Shown here: in pieces, positions 38,262-46,772 of the stretch
How positions within the stretch are numbered: position 1 is the stretch's first letter
Layout: each line of letters begins with the position of its first letter
DNA from: Actinokineospora sp. NBRC 105648
Lineage (GTDB): Bacteria; Actinomycetota; Actinomycetes; Mycobacteriales; Pseudonocardiaceae
DNA length: 64,000 nt
NCBI RefSeq assembly: GCF_030269645.1
Contig: NZ_BSTR01000029.1
Coordinates: forward strand, 30,695-94,694
Direction: 5' to 3'
The notes under the pieces: model-generated
What the model was told of the DNA's origin: nothing
The model's input: the letters and a program-made list of their open reading frames with translations, nothing else
Databases searched by the model: none
Made by a program: the position numbers and the translations under genes

Positions 38262-38996
38262 TTGTCCGCACGACTGCGCTGCCCGGTACGACCCAGGTCG
38301 GGCGCGCTCGTGGTCAGCCCGACCGGTGTCCTCGACATCAGCACCTACGCCACCCTGCGCGACATCCTGCTCAAGTGCGCCATCGACCAACCCCGCGCGG
38401 TGGTCGTCGACCTGGGTTCGCTGGAGATCAGCGGCGAGAGCCTGCTCAGCGTGTTCGCCACCGTCTGGCTGCGCACCTGCGACTGGCCGGGCGTCCCCCT
38501 GCTGCTCGCGGCCTGCCCACCCGAGCTGCACGGCACCGCCCTGCACCGCTACGTGGCCTTCCACGACACCGTCGACACCGCCGTGGCCAACATCCACCGG
38601 CCGCCGCCCACCCGCCGCGCCCACCTCACCGTGCCGCACGGGGTAGCCAGCCTCCCCCACGCGCGCGCGTTCGTCGGCGAGATCTGCGCCGAGTGGGACC
38701 TTCGCGGCTACGCCGTCGCCGAGATCCAGCAGGTCGCGGGCGAGCTGCTCGACAACACCATGCAGCACACCAACTCCGAGGCCCGGTTGCGGCTGGAGCT
38801 GCGCCGGGGTCTGTTCACCGTGGCGGTCGGCGACGACGACCCCACACCCCCGGTCGCCCGGGACCCCGGCGCCGACCCGGTCCCGCGCGGGATGGGGCTG
38901 CTGCTGGTCGCCGAGTTCGCGAAGGCTTGGGGTTGCCTGGTCGACCCGGCAGGCGAGCGCAAGGTCGTCTGGGCCGTCCTGCGCACCGGCGCCTGA
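38262..38996 (+). CDS. STAS domain fused to an RsbW-like HATPase
   Basis: A 244-residue fusion. Residues 1 to about 110 are STAS-like (VVSPTGVLDISTYATLRDIL, AVVVDLGSLEISGESLLSVF); about 120-240 are an HATPase_c_2 domain (VAEIQQVAGELLDNTMQHTN as N box, then GMGLLLVAEFAKAWG). It thus joins an anti-sigma antagonist fold and an anti-sigma kinase fold, and may act in a partner-switching network with the neighbouring STAS gene. TTG 38262 is chosen because GGAGAGGG lies just upstream; an unconserved extension to 38160 is open. Confidence 0.78.
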   Translation: MSARLRCPVRPRSGALVVSPTGVLDISTYATLRDILLKCAIDQPRAVVVDLGSLEISGESLLSVFATVWLRTCDWPGVPLLLAACPPELHGTALHRYVAFHDTVDTAVANIHRPPPTRRAHLTVPHGVASLPHARAFVGEICAEWDLRGYAVAEIQQVAGELLDNTMQHTNSEARLRLELRRGLFTVAVGDDDPTPPVARDPGADPVPRGMGLLLVAEFAKAWGCLVDPAGERKVVWAVLRTGA

Positions 38997-39041
38997 GCGC
39001 CCGACGTCGGACGCCCGCGACGCACCAGGCGACCGCTACGA

Positions 39042-40895
39042 CTAGACCCGGGCAGGCTCCATGACCAGGATCGCGCCCTCGACCGAACCGTTCGACCCGC
39101 GCAAGGTGGCCACCACGACGCGCACTCGCGTGTTCCGCCCGCGGCGGTCCACCGCGTCTATGTACAAGACCTCTTCATTCGTCGAGTCCGTCAGGGCGCT
39201 CTTCACCGCCATGCGCAGTTCGCCCACCGGTAGCCCGATGTCGAGGTTGAGCAGGTGCTCGCCGACCGCCTCGTCGCGGCGCAGGCCCCACATGTCCTCG
39301 GTGCCGCGGTTCCACACCCGCACGCGCATCTCCGGGTTGACCACCACCACTCCGGAGCGGATCGAGGTCAGGATCGACTCCATGAACGCGTTGAGCTCGT
39401 CGAGCTCGGTGCTGCGGTCGCGCAGCGTGTCGTTGATCGCCTGCAGCTCATCGTTGGTGGACTGGAGTTCTTCGTTCATCGTCTCCAGTTCCTCGTTGGT
39501 GGACTGGAGTTCCTCGTTCGTGGTCTCCAACTCCTCGACGGTGGACTGCAGCTCCTCGTTCGTGGTCTCCAGTTCCTCGTTCGTCGACTGGAGTTCCTCG
39601 TAGGCCGACTCCAACTGGCGGTTGGTGTGCTCGAGCTCGTCCAGCAGCTCGCGGGTGGCGCTGACGTCGTGGAAGGCGATGGTGACGCCCAGCAGGCCGT
39701 TGTCGGCGTTGACCAGCGGGTTGACGTGGATGTCGAGCCAGAGCGAGTCGCCGGGCGTGCGCGTCCACTCGACGTCGCGCACCCGCACCGCGCGGCGCTC
39801 GGCCTTCGCCTGTTCCACATAACCCCGCAGCTCCACCGGCCGGTAGGAGAGCTCCAGGTCGCGCAGCGCCTTCCCGATGTCCCGGCTCGACAGCCCGAAC
39901 AGGTGCTCCGCCTGCTGGTTCACCAGCGCCAGGACCTCGTCGCCGGTGACCACGACCTGCGCCACCGGGCTCACCGAGAACGCCGACTCCCGCAGCTCGT
40001 CTACCCCGCTCACCTCGCCGGCGGGGTCGTGCGCGGCGGTCGGGGTCAGTTCGGCGCCTGCGCCTGTGGGCGTTCCCGCCGTCTTGCGGAACAGCCGCCG
40101 CTTCAGGTCCACCGCGTCGAAGATCCGGCTGTGCGAGAGCAGCATCTCGGCCTTGCCGAGGAACAGCAGACCGCGCGGGGCGAGCGCGAAGTGGAACCGG
40201 CGCAGGATCCGCGCCTGGGTCTCGGCGTTGAAGTACATCAGCGTGTTGCGGCAGACCAGCAGGTCGATCCGCGAGATCGGCGCGTCCTGCACCAGGTCGT
40301 TGCGGCCGAAGATCACCGAGCGGCGCAGGTCCTTGCGGAAGACGTACCGGTTGCCCTGCTGCTCGAAGTAGGTCCCCAGCTGCTCCTCGCTGAGCCCGCC
40401 GAGGTCGCCGTCGGCGTAGGCGGCCTGCCGGGCCTGGGTGAGCGCCTCGTCGTCGACATCGGTGGCGTAGATCTTGACCCGCTGCCGGAACCGCTCGGGG
40501 CCGAGCGCGTCGGCGAAGACCATGGCCAGGCTGTAGGCCTCCGGTCCGCTCGCGCAGCCCGCGCTCCACACCCGCAGCGGGTCGTCCGGACCGCGCTCGG
40601 CGAGCAGGGCCGGGATGGCGTCGGCGCGCAGGTGCTCCCAGGCCTCGGTGTCCCGGAAGAAGCTGGTGACGTTGATCAGGATGGTGTTGAACAGGGCTTC
40701 GAACTCGTCCGGGTTCACCTGGAGGAGGTCGATGTAGGCGTCGTAGTCGGCGATGCCCACCTGGCTCATCCGCCTGCGCACCCGGCGGGCGAGGCTGGTG
40801 CGCTTGTACCCGGTGAAGTCGAAACCGCGCGACTCCTTGAGATAGGCCAGGACGGCCTCGAAGCGGTCGTCCGAGTCGACCTGGTCCCCGTTCAC
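39042..40895 (-). CDS. CheR-type protein-glutamate methyltransferase with coiled coil and PAS domains
   Basis: A 617-residue protein. Residues 10 to about 270 are CheR (FDFTGYKRTSLARRVRRRM, SAM motif WSAGCASGPEAYSLAM near 112, then DLLVCRNTLMYF). A PAS domain follows near 305-410. Residues about 420-490 form a coiled coil of eight near-identical heptads of EELQSTN/EELETTN type, and a second PAS domain ends the protein. CheB lies 11 bp upstream, so the pair forms a methylation unit. No flagellar or receptor gene is near, so a role outside chemotaxis is likely. Confidence 0.9.
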   Translation of the reverse strand: MNGDQVDSDDRFEAVLAYLKESRGFDFTGYKRTSLARRVRRRMSQVGIADYDAYIDLLQVNPDEFEALFNTILINVTSFFRDTEAWEHLRADAIPALLAERGPDDPLRVWSAGCASGPEAYSLAMVFADALGPERFRQRVKIYATDVDDEALTQARQAAYADGDLGGLSEEQLGTYFEQQGNRYVFRKDLRRSVIFGRNDLVQDAPISRIDLLVCRNTLMYFNAETQARILRRFHFALAPRGLLFLGKAEMLLSHSRIFDAVDLKRRLFRKTAGTPTGAGAELTPTAAHDPAGEVSGVDELRESAFSVSPVAQVVVTGDEVLALVNQQAEHLFGLSSRDIGKALRDLELSYRPVELRGYVEQAKAERRAVRVRDVEWTRTPGDSLWLDIHVNPLVNADNGLLGVTIAFHDVSATRELLDELEHTNRQLESAYEELQSTNEELETTNEELQSTVEELETTNEELQSTNEELETMNEELQSTNDELQAINDTLRDRSTELDELNAFMESILTSIRSGVVVVNPEMRVRVWNRGTEDMWGLRRDEAVGEHLLNLDIGLPVGELRMAVKSALTDSTNEEVLYIDAVDRRGRNTRVRVVVATLRGSNGSVEGAILVMEPARV

Positions 40896-40906
40896 GTTGA
40901 CCGAGG

Positions 40907-41719
40907 CTAGTCCTCCGCCGGGGACACCAAGAACTCGCGCAGCACTCCCGCGGCGCTCGTCGACTCTTCGAGCGCGCGGTGGTGCAGGCCCGCTCGTCGC
41001 TCGTCGCCGCGTTCCTCCGCACGGCGCTGCATCTGCCGTGACAGGTTCGCCCGTTCGTCCAGACTGCGCACGGCGATCCACAACGCGCGCTCGAACGCGT
41101 CGCCTTGCGCGGCTGTCAGTGCTGCCGAGGTTGGCAGCGGGGTAGTCCTATCCGATTGCTCTTGCGTCAATTCGACAAGGCGGGCGCCCATTTCCGCGGC
41201 CGTCAACACCTCGACTCCGGGGATGGTGCGCACGGCGTACTCCGGCAGCGCGGGGAACTGCGCGTCAGCCGGGTCTTGTACGAGCATCGCCCCGCCTGCG
41301 TTGCGGATGGCGGAAAGGCCCGCGACACCGTCGCTACCGGCGCCCGACAGCAGAACCCCGATGACGCGCGCGCCCGCGGCGACGGCGGCTGAGCGGAACA
41401 GCGCGTCGACGGCGGGTCGGTGGCCGTTCTCGGCGGGGCCCTTGGTGAGCGCGAACCGCTCGGCCACGACCACCAGGTGGGTGCTGGGCGGGGCGACGTG
41501 GATCCGGCCGCGGCGCACGTTCATCCCCGGCCGCACGGCGACGGCGGGCAGGTCACCGCCGCGGTCGAGGATCTGGGCGAGGACGCTCGCGCCGCCCTCC
41601 GGGACGTGCAGCACGACCGCGACAGCGGCGGGGAGTGTCGCGGGCAGGCCCGCCACCAGCGTGCGCAGCGCCTCGACGCCACCGGCGGAGGCACCGACGA
41701 CGATCAGGTCCCGGCCCAC
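40907..41719 (-). CDS. CheB-type methylesterase domain protein without receiver domain
   Basis: A 270-residue CheB catalytic domain. The active residues are Ser11 in VVGASAGG, His38 in VVLHVPEGG and the Asp in VLLSGAGSDGVAGL. The usual N-terminal receiver domain is absent. The C-terminal 70 residues are helical (FERALWIAVRSLDERANLSR). Together with CheR downstream it resembles CheB/CheR/PAS signalling proteins found fused in other bacteria. GTG is not needed; ATG at 41719 begins the fold directly. Confidence 0.9.
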   Translation of the reverse strand: MGRDLIVVGASAGGVEALRTLVAGLPATLPAAVAVVLHVPEGGASVLAQILDRGGDLPAVAVRPGMNVRRGRIHVAPPSTHLVVVAERFALTKGPAENGHRPAVDALFRSAAVAAGARVIGVLLSGAGSDGVAGLSAIRNAGGAMLVQDPADAQFPALPEYAVRTIPGVEVLTAAEMGARLVELTQEQSDRTTPLPTSAALTAAQGDAFERALWIAVRSLDERANLSRQMQRRAEERGDERRAGLHHRALEESTSAAGVLREFLVSPAED

Positions 41720-41741
41720 TCCCGCACAGTAAACCCGTCGG

Positions 41742-42410
41742 TCACCAGCCGCCGAAGTGTTCCGCGACGGCTTGGTCGTCGACCCCGCCCGCGCCGGTCC
41801 AGAAGCGCACGGGGTATTCCCACTCGCGCTTGAAGAACTCGGGCGGCTGGCGCTTGTTGGCGTCGTCGTTGGTGACGAACTCGCGCCAGTGGGCCTGGTG
41901 GTCGGGCACGCGGAGGATTCCCGCGTAGCCGAAGGTCTCCAACAGGATCATCCGCTGGAACTTGTTGGACGGGAACAGCCGGATGAGCGACTTCTGCAGC
42001 TCGGTGAGCTGCGCGCTGTCGGGCAGGGCGCGCAGCGCGGCGAGAATGGCGTGCAGGCACTCGATGTCGTCGTGGGAGGGGTCGGTGCGCGCGCGGTCGG
42101 GGAAGGTGATCAGGTCGGCGGCGGCGTAGGCGATCCCGGTGTGCCGGACCTGGTACGGGTAGGTGGCGACGCGGTCGTCGAGCTCGGCGTCCTCCGTAAG
42201 ACCGCAGACCCCGCACTGGGTGGCGCTGTAATGCGCCGAGGGGGAGAACGCGTGCGCGGGGAGGTTCTTGAGCACCACGTAGCTGCCCCACGCCGAGCGC
42301 GCGGGCAAGTCGCGCTTGCTAAGACTGCCGACCCAGGCCGCGGCGACGTCAGCGTGATTGGTGCGCCGAGCGGCGTCGACCGCCTGGCGGATCACCTCAT
42401 CGTGTCCCAT
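41742..42410 (-). CDS. Hypothetical protein, 222 residues
   Basis: A soluble protein with no recognised domain. Features include a CGVC pair near residue 67, SLIRLFPSNKFQRMILLETF, and the C-terminal EFFKREWEYPVRFWTGAGGV, all typical of a compact alpha/beta protein. It stands between cheB and the SMR gene on the same strand but with gaps of 22 and 28 bp or more to unrelated genes. Coding looks real from composition. Confidence 0.65.
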   Translation of the reverse strand: MGHDEVIRQAVDAARRTNHADVAAAWVGSLSKRDLPARSAWGSYVVLKNLPAHAFSPSAHYSATQCGVCGLTEDAELDDRVATYPYQVRHTGIAYAAADLITFPDRARTDPSHDDIECLHAILAALRALPDSAQLTELQKSLIRLFPSNKFQRMILLETFGYAGILRVPDHQAHWREFVTNDDANKRQPPEFFKREWEYPVRFWTGAGGVDDQAVAEHFGGW

Positions 42411-42438
42411 GCGCGCGGATTAAAGCAGGTCACACGCC

Positions 42439-42753
42439 CTATGCGGTGGCCCGGGCCAGCATCACGCCGCCGACGATCAGCGCCAGAGCGGCTACCCGGC
42501 CTGCGGTTAGCGGGTCCTTGTTGACCAGCACGCCCACCGTGATCGTGCCTACCGCGCCGATGCCGGTGAACACCGCGTAGGCGGTGCCTACCGGGATGGT
42601 GTTCATCGCGCGCGACAACAGATATACCGCCCCCAGGCAGAGGACGATGCACAAGAGGGTCGGCAACGGTCGCGTGAAGTTCTCGGTCGGTTTGATGCTC
42701 AACGCCCAAGCCACTTCGACGATCCCGGCTGCCACCAGGGTCAGCCAGTTCAT
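42439..42753 (-). CDS. SMR-family transporter (SugE/Gdx-like)
   Basis: A 104-residue protein with four membrane helices and the SMR signature: the essential Glu in LVAAGIVEVAWALSIKPTEN and GTAYAVFTGIGAVGT. The WALSIKPTEN segment is more like SugE/Gdx guanidinium or quaternary ammonium exporters than EmrE. It overlaps the azoreductase gene by 4 nt and shares its TetR-controlled promoter. Confidence 0.9.
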   Translation of the reverse strand: MNWLTLVAAGIVEVAWALSIKPTENFTRPLPTLLCIVLCLGAVYLLSRAMNTIPVGTAYAVFTGIGAVGTITVGVLVNKDPLTAGRVAALALIVGGVMLARATA

Positions 42754-43388
42754 CGGCGAGCCATCTGCACGGCACGTTCCTCGGCCGCGGTGGCGGAGGC
42801 GCGGTGTTCGGCCTCCAGGTGCGCGATCACCGGGTCCACCAGCGTGTTGGTCAGCTCCGCGTGGACGAAGGTGACGTCCTCGACCGCGAAGTGGCCCGCG
42901 AAGAAGTCGCGGAGATACCGCTCGTGGTAGTCGAAGGGGGCGCGGGGCGTACCCGGCAGGTAAGAGCCACCGCGCGCGCCCATCACGAAGAACGAACGTC
43001 CTGCGAGGGACATGCGCGGGAAGGTGACTTGGTCCAGCCAGGTCTTCAGCGCGCCCGGTACCGAGTAGTTGTACATCGGGCAGCCGATCACCACCGCGTC
43101 CGCGGCGAGCAGTTCGGCTAAGAGCGGCTCGACGACCGACCACGCTTCTTGCTGCGCGGGAGTTCTTACCGCGCTCGGATAGTCCGCGGGCTGGGTGATG
43201 CCTTCGCGTAAGAGCGTGTCGCAGATCTGGGTCCACCCCTCACCGATCGGCGGCACCGGGTTGGCAGCGAGATCGCGGTAGGTGTGGGTGTTTCCGCCTT
43301 CGACCCAGGTTCGCGCGAACCGAGCCGTGAGGGCGCGCGAGAAAGACCTGGTGCGGGCGCTGGAGTCGAGCTGGAGGAGGTGCGGCAT
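42750..43388 (-). CDS. FMN-dependent NADH-azoreductase/quinone reductase family
   Basis: A 212-residue flavodoxin-fold protein with the AzoR pattern: SSARTRSFSRALTARF at the start (phosphate-binding), AVVIGCPMYNYSVPGALKTW in the middle and GARGGSYLPG. AzoR enzymes reduce azo dyes and quinones with NADH. AAGGAG lies 6 nt before ATG 43388. It leads an operon with the SMR exporter and faces a TetR gene across two operator-like palindromes, so it probably answers to an electrophile or quinone. Confidence 0.9.
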   Translation of the reverse strand: MPHLLQLDSSARTRSFSRALTARFARTWVEGGNTHTYRDLAANPVPPIGEGWTQICDTLLREGITQPADYPSAVRTPAQQEAWSVVEPLLAELLAADAVVIGCPMYNYSVPGALKTWLDQVTFPRMSLAGRSFFVMGARGGSYLPGTPRAPFDYHERYLRDFFAGHFAVEDVTFVHAELTNTLVDPVIAHLEAEHRASATAAEERAVQMARR

Positions 43389-43402
43389 ACCGGGCTCCTT
43401 AA

Positions 43403-43446
43403 GTGGACACTGTGTCCACATTAACGCCAACTGGACGCTCTGTCCA
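43403..43446. promoter_or_regulatory. Two TetR operator-like palindromes
   Basis: GTGGACACTGTGTCCAC at 43403-43419 has perfect 8-bp arms around one base. A second, weaker dyad TGGACGCTCTGTCCA lies at 43432-43446. They fill the 71-bp gap between azoreductase and TetR starts, so the regulator likely represses both directions. Confidence 0.7.
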
Positions 43447-43459
43447 CTTCATCGGTAGC

Positions 43460-44047
43460 GTGACCGCCGTGAACCTCCTGGACGACGACGCACCGCGTGA
43501 GCGGGCCGACGCGTCCAGGAACCGGGCCAAGGTGCTGGCGGCGGCCGAGGAGCTGTTCGCCACCCGCGGCGCCAAGAACGTGACCATGGACGACATCGCC
43601 AAGACCGCCGGTGTCGGCCGCGGGACGCTCTACCGCCGTTACCCGGACCGCGCGTCGATCGCCGTCGCGCTGCTGGACTCCCACGAGCGGGCGCTGCAGG
43701 AGGAACTCCTGCGCGGCGCCCCGCCCCTGGGCCCGGGCGCGCGCCCGGCCGACCGCCTCGGCGCGTTCTACGCCGCGATGGTCGACCTGCTGGACCGGCA
43801 CATCCACCTCGCACTGGGGGTCGAGGTGGGTCATACCCGGTTCGCCACCGGGGCCTACGGGTTCTGGCGGGCGCACGTCCGGGCCCTGGTGGCCCACACC
43901 GAGGACCCGGACGCGCTGGTCGACGTCCTCTTGGCACCGTTGGCGCCGGAGGTGTTCCGGTACCAGCGAGAGGATCTCGGCCTGAGCGCGGACCGGATCA
44001 CCGCGACCCTGCGCGCGCTTGCCCGCCAAGTGCTCGGGCCGTCCTAA
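43460..44047 (+). CDS. TetR-family repressor
   Basis: A protein of about 195 residues. The N-terminal helix-turn-helix reads ADASRNRAKVLAAAEELFAT then MDDIAKTAGVGRGTLYRRYP. The C-terminal ligand domain ends DRITATLRALARQVLG. GTG 43460 or GTG 43469 can start it; neither has a strong ribosome site, and a leaderless-like short upstream region is possible. Context says it controls the divergent azoreductase-SMR operon. Confidence 0.88.
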   Translation: MTAVNLLDDDAPRERADASRNRAKVLAAAEELFATRGAKNVTMDDIAKTAGVGRGTLYRRYPDRASIAVALLDSHERALQEELLRGAPPLGPGARPADRLGAFYAAMVDLLDRHIHLALGVEVGHTRFATGAYGFWRAHVRALVAHTEDPDALVDVLLAPLAPEVFRYQREDLGLSADRITATLRALARQVLGPS

Positions 44048-44193
44048 GAGGGCTGCCGTCTTGCCGCAGCAGGTGTTTTGTCCCGGTAGGACGACCTTTC
44101 AGCCGGTGAGACCGCGTGCCGGTAACGGGGACCGGGCCTGCGGCGACCCCGGTGTCGAAGGGGCCCTTCCCCGGGGAGCAGAGCAGAGGAACC

Positions 44194-44997
44194 ATGAGCG
44201 CGACACCCGAACTACGACAGCAGACCGGCACCTACTTCACCTTCCTGCTGCCCGCGGGCTGGACGGTGCAGGAGAACTCCAACCTGCTCTGCCTCAACTC
44301 CCCGGACCAGCAGGCGGCGATCATGACCGTCGGTCTGGTCGGGATGCTCCAGCCGTTCAGCCCGGACCAGTTCGTCGCGTACGCCATGCAGATGCAGGGG
44401 ATCCCGGTTACCGCGTTCCACTCCGGTAGGCCGATCCCGCCCCCGCCCGGGGCGAGCGCGGCGGGCTTCTTCGAGCTGAGCTACGCGGCGGGACAGGTCA
44501 TCTGCCACGGTGTCGCGGTCGCGAACGTGACGCACGGTTATGGACAGTGCAACGCCTCCATGACGCTCGCGGCCGCGCAGGCGCCGTCGTGGCCCGCGTA
44601 CCGGGAGTGGCTGCCCGGGGTCGCCTCGCACGTTGCTCCCGCGGGGAGCCAGACGTACATGGCGGGCACGGTCGCGCGGCAGAACCTAGACAACTCGATA
44701 GCGCTAGGGGAGCGGTTCCACGCCGTTAACGACTACGGCCAGCGGCGGTGGCAAGAGGTCACCGACGATCGGTGGCGCTCCGACGAGCGCAACCAGTTCG
44801 CGTTCCGCGAGGCGTTGGGCAACGTGGACACCCGGGTCAACCCGTACGACAACAACCGCCCGATCGAGCTGAGCACCCAGTACCGCTTCTACTGGGTCAA
44901 CCGGCAAGGCGAGATCCGCGGCAGCGACGACCCCAACTACGACCCCCGCGTCGGCTCCACCGACGACTGGGCCACCATGCCGCGCTACCAGCCGTGA
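44194..44997 (+). CDS. Hypothetical protein, 267 residues
   Basis: A soluble protein that begins SATPELRQQTGTYFTFLLPA and contains FELSYAAGQVICHGVAVANV and RQNLDNSIALGERFHAVNDY. The C terminus is rich in Asn, Arg and Tyr (YRFYWVNRQGEIRGSDDPN). No family recognised, no signal peptide. AGAGGA is upstream of ATG 44194. It is monocistronic, between the TetR gene and a convergent NmrA-like gene. Confidence 0.7.
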   Translation: MSATPELRQQTGTYFTFLLPAGWTVQENSNLLCLNSPDQQAAIMTVGLVGMLQPFSPDQFVAYAMQMQGIPVTAFHSGRPIPPPPGASAAGFFELSYAAGQVICHGVAVANVTHGYGQCNASMTLAAAQAPSWPAYREWLPGVASHVAPAGSQTYMAGTVARQNLDNSIALGERFHAVNDYGQRRWQEVTDDRWRSDERNQFAFREALGNVDTRVNPYDNNRPIELSTQYRFYWVNRQGEIRGSDDPNYDPRVGSTDDWATMPRYQP

Positions 44998-45058
44998 CCG
45001 TGTCCGCTGTGGCCGATCTGCGGTTACTGATCAGCCGTGACTGATCAGCGGTGACCGG

Positions 45059-45874
45059 TCAGCCGTGATCGAGGAAGGCTGACCGGTTGTCCCGCGCCCA
45101 CTCCCGGAAGTGGCGCGCGGGCCTGCCGAGGATCTGCGGGAGGTCGTCGCTGAGCAGGGCGTTGCCGCCCGCGCGGATGTGCTCGTAGGCGGCGACGATC
45201 GCGGCCACGGTCTCCGGGTCGCGACCCGCCGCCCGCATCCGGTCGGCCACCGCGGCCGCGGGCGCGTCCGTCAGCCCGATCGGCCTGCCGATCTGCGCCG
45301 CCAGCTCGCGCACCACGGCGGGCAGGTCGAGCAGCTCCGGCCCGGTCAGCGTGACCACCCCGAGGTCCGTCCGCGTCAGCGCCACGACGGCCGCGGCGGC
45401 CACGTCGCGAGGGTCGACCACGCCCTGTTGCCCCGAGCCGGTCAGGTTGAGCACCGGTGTGCCCGTGCGGACGCTCGCCGCCCAGGCGAGCGCGTTCGAC
45501 GCGTACCAGCTGGGCCGCAGTGCCGACCACGCCAGCCCGCTCTCGGCCAGCGCTCGCTCACCCGGCGCGTGCCACCCGCCCCCGGCTGCCGCCGACAGCT
45601 TCACCACCCGCCCCACCCCGCCCGCGCGAGCTGCTTCGATCATCGCCGAGTCGTGCGCGGGGATGTGTGCACCCGGGGCGGTGGCCAGGAAGACGGCATC
45701 GACGCCCACCACTGCGTGCTTGAGTGACTCGGGGTCGGTGAAGTCTGCCCGCACGCTGTCGCCGGGCAGGTGCTCGGGATTGCGAGCCATGGCGCGCACG
45801 GGCACACCCTGTTCGTTGAGCTGCCGCACGACCTCACCGCCGATGGTGCCTGTGGCACCGGTAACCAGGATCAT
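45059..45874 (-). CDS. NmrA-like NAD(P)-binding SDR protein
   Basis: A 271-residue atypical short-chain dehydrogenase. The nucleotide motif is ILVTGATGTIGGEVVRQL, followed by FTDPESLKHAVVGVDAVFLA and WSALRPSWYASN. The catalytic YxxxK of classical SDRs is absent, as in NmrA/QOR2-like redox-sensing or NAD(P)H-quinone-reductase-like proteins. It is divergent from an AraC regulator across 84 bp, which probably controls it. Confidence 0.88.
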   Translation of the reverse strand: MILVTGATGTIGGEVVRQLNEQGVPVRAMARNPEHLPGDSVRADFTDPESLKHAVVGVDAVFLATAPGAHIPAHDSAMIEAARAGGVGRVVKLSAAAGGGWHAPGERALAESGLAWSALRPSWYASNALAWAASVRTGTPVLNLTGSGQQGVVDPRDVAAAAVVALTRTDLGVVTLTGPELLDLPAVVRELAAQIGRPIGLTDAPAAAVADRMRAAGRDPETVAAIVAAYEHIRAGGNALLSDDLPQILGRPARHFREWARDNRSAFLDHG

Positions 45875-45958
45875 GGGTCTTAGCCTCCTGAGAAGCCCTT
45901 GCGGCGGATAGGAAATTTCGGCAACAGTGCTCCCCGCGCGAATCGGCTAGCGTGCGTT

Positions 45959-46645
45959 GTGCCCATTGACCGCGTCGAGACGGTTTTCCTCGACCCCGGA
46001 CGGCCGCTGATCCACCTCCCCGACCCGGCGACCACGCTGGTCTGGCGGACCGCGGACGAGGAAGTCCTGGTGGTCGGCCCTCGCACGCACGCGACCTACC
46101 ACCACGGCAAGGAGCTCCCGCCGTGCGTCCGGATGCGCCTGCGGCTCGGCCGAACAGTCGCTGTCCTGGGCGTGCCCGCCGTCGAGCTGGTGGATCGGGT
46201 CGTCCCACTCTCGGAGTTGTGGGGCCGCGATCGCATCACCGGTTTGGGCGGTCTGTCTGCTACCTCGGGTCGCGCGCGTATAGAGGCCGCGTTGCGCGCA
46301 CGCGCGAATTCCGCGCAAGAGAACGCTGTACTCGTCCACCGCGCGGCCTCTGCGCTGGCGCGGCACACAGAGGTGCCGGCGGTCGCGCGAGGGCTCGGCG
46401 TGAGCGAGCGGCGTCTCCGGGACCTCTTCACAGTTAACGTCGGCTTGTCGCCTAAGAGGTTCGCTTCGCTCTCTCGGATAAGGCGTGTCCTGTCAGCCTT
46501 CCACCGCGAACCCCTGGCCGATCTGGCCGTCGCCAACGGCTTCTACGACCAGTCGCACATGGGGGCTGACTTCCGCAGGCTGATGCGCGTCACCCCCACG
46601 GCCTTCCGCGCGGGGCGGCTGCCCACGACCACCTGCACCGGGTAA
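45959..46645 (+). CDS. AraC-family regulator
   Basis: A 228-residue regulator with a C-terminal double helix-turn-helix (ALARHTEVPAVARGLGVSER, GLSPKRFASLSRIRRVLSAF, FYDQSHMGADFRRLMRVTPT). The N-terminal part belongs to the DUF6597-like sensor type with a PDPATTLVWR segment. GTG 45959 begins the conserved part. It faces the NmrA-like gene and likely regulates it. Confidence 0.85.
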   Translation: MPIDRVETVFLDPGRPLIHLPDPATTLVWRTADEEVLVVGPRTHATYHHGKELPPCVRMRLRLGRTVAVLGVPAVELVDRVVPLSELWGRDRITGLGGLSATSGRARIEAALRARANSAQENAVLVHRAASALARHTEVPAVARGLGVSERRLRDLFTVNVGLSPKRFASLSRIRRVLSAFHREPLADLAVANGFYDQSHMGADFRRLMRVTPTAFRAGRLPTTTCTG

Positions 46646-46772
46646 CCGCGCAATCCTTTCGGCGGATTGGGTGGTGCCCGACCGGGTGTTATGTTCGGCG
46701 TCGTTTGATTAACGGCTTGTTTCAAGACTATTTTGTAGGCCTGGTGGCCACTCGTCGGTTACGCCATTCGCG

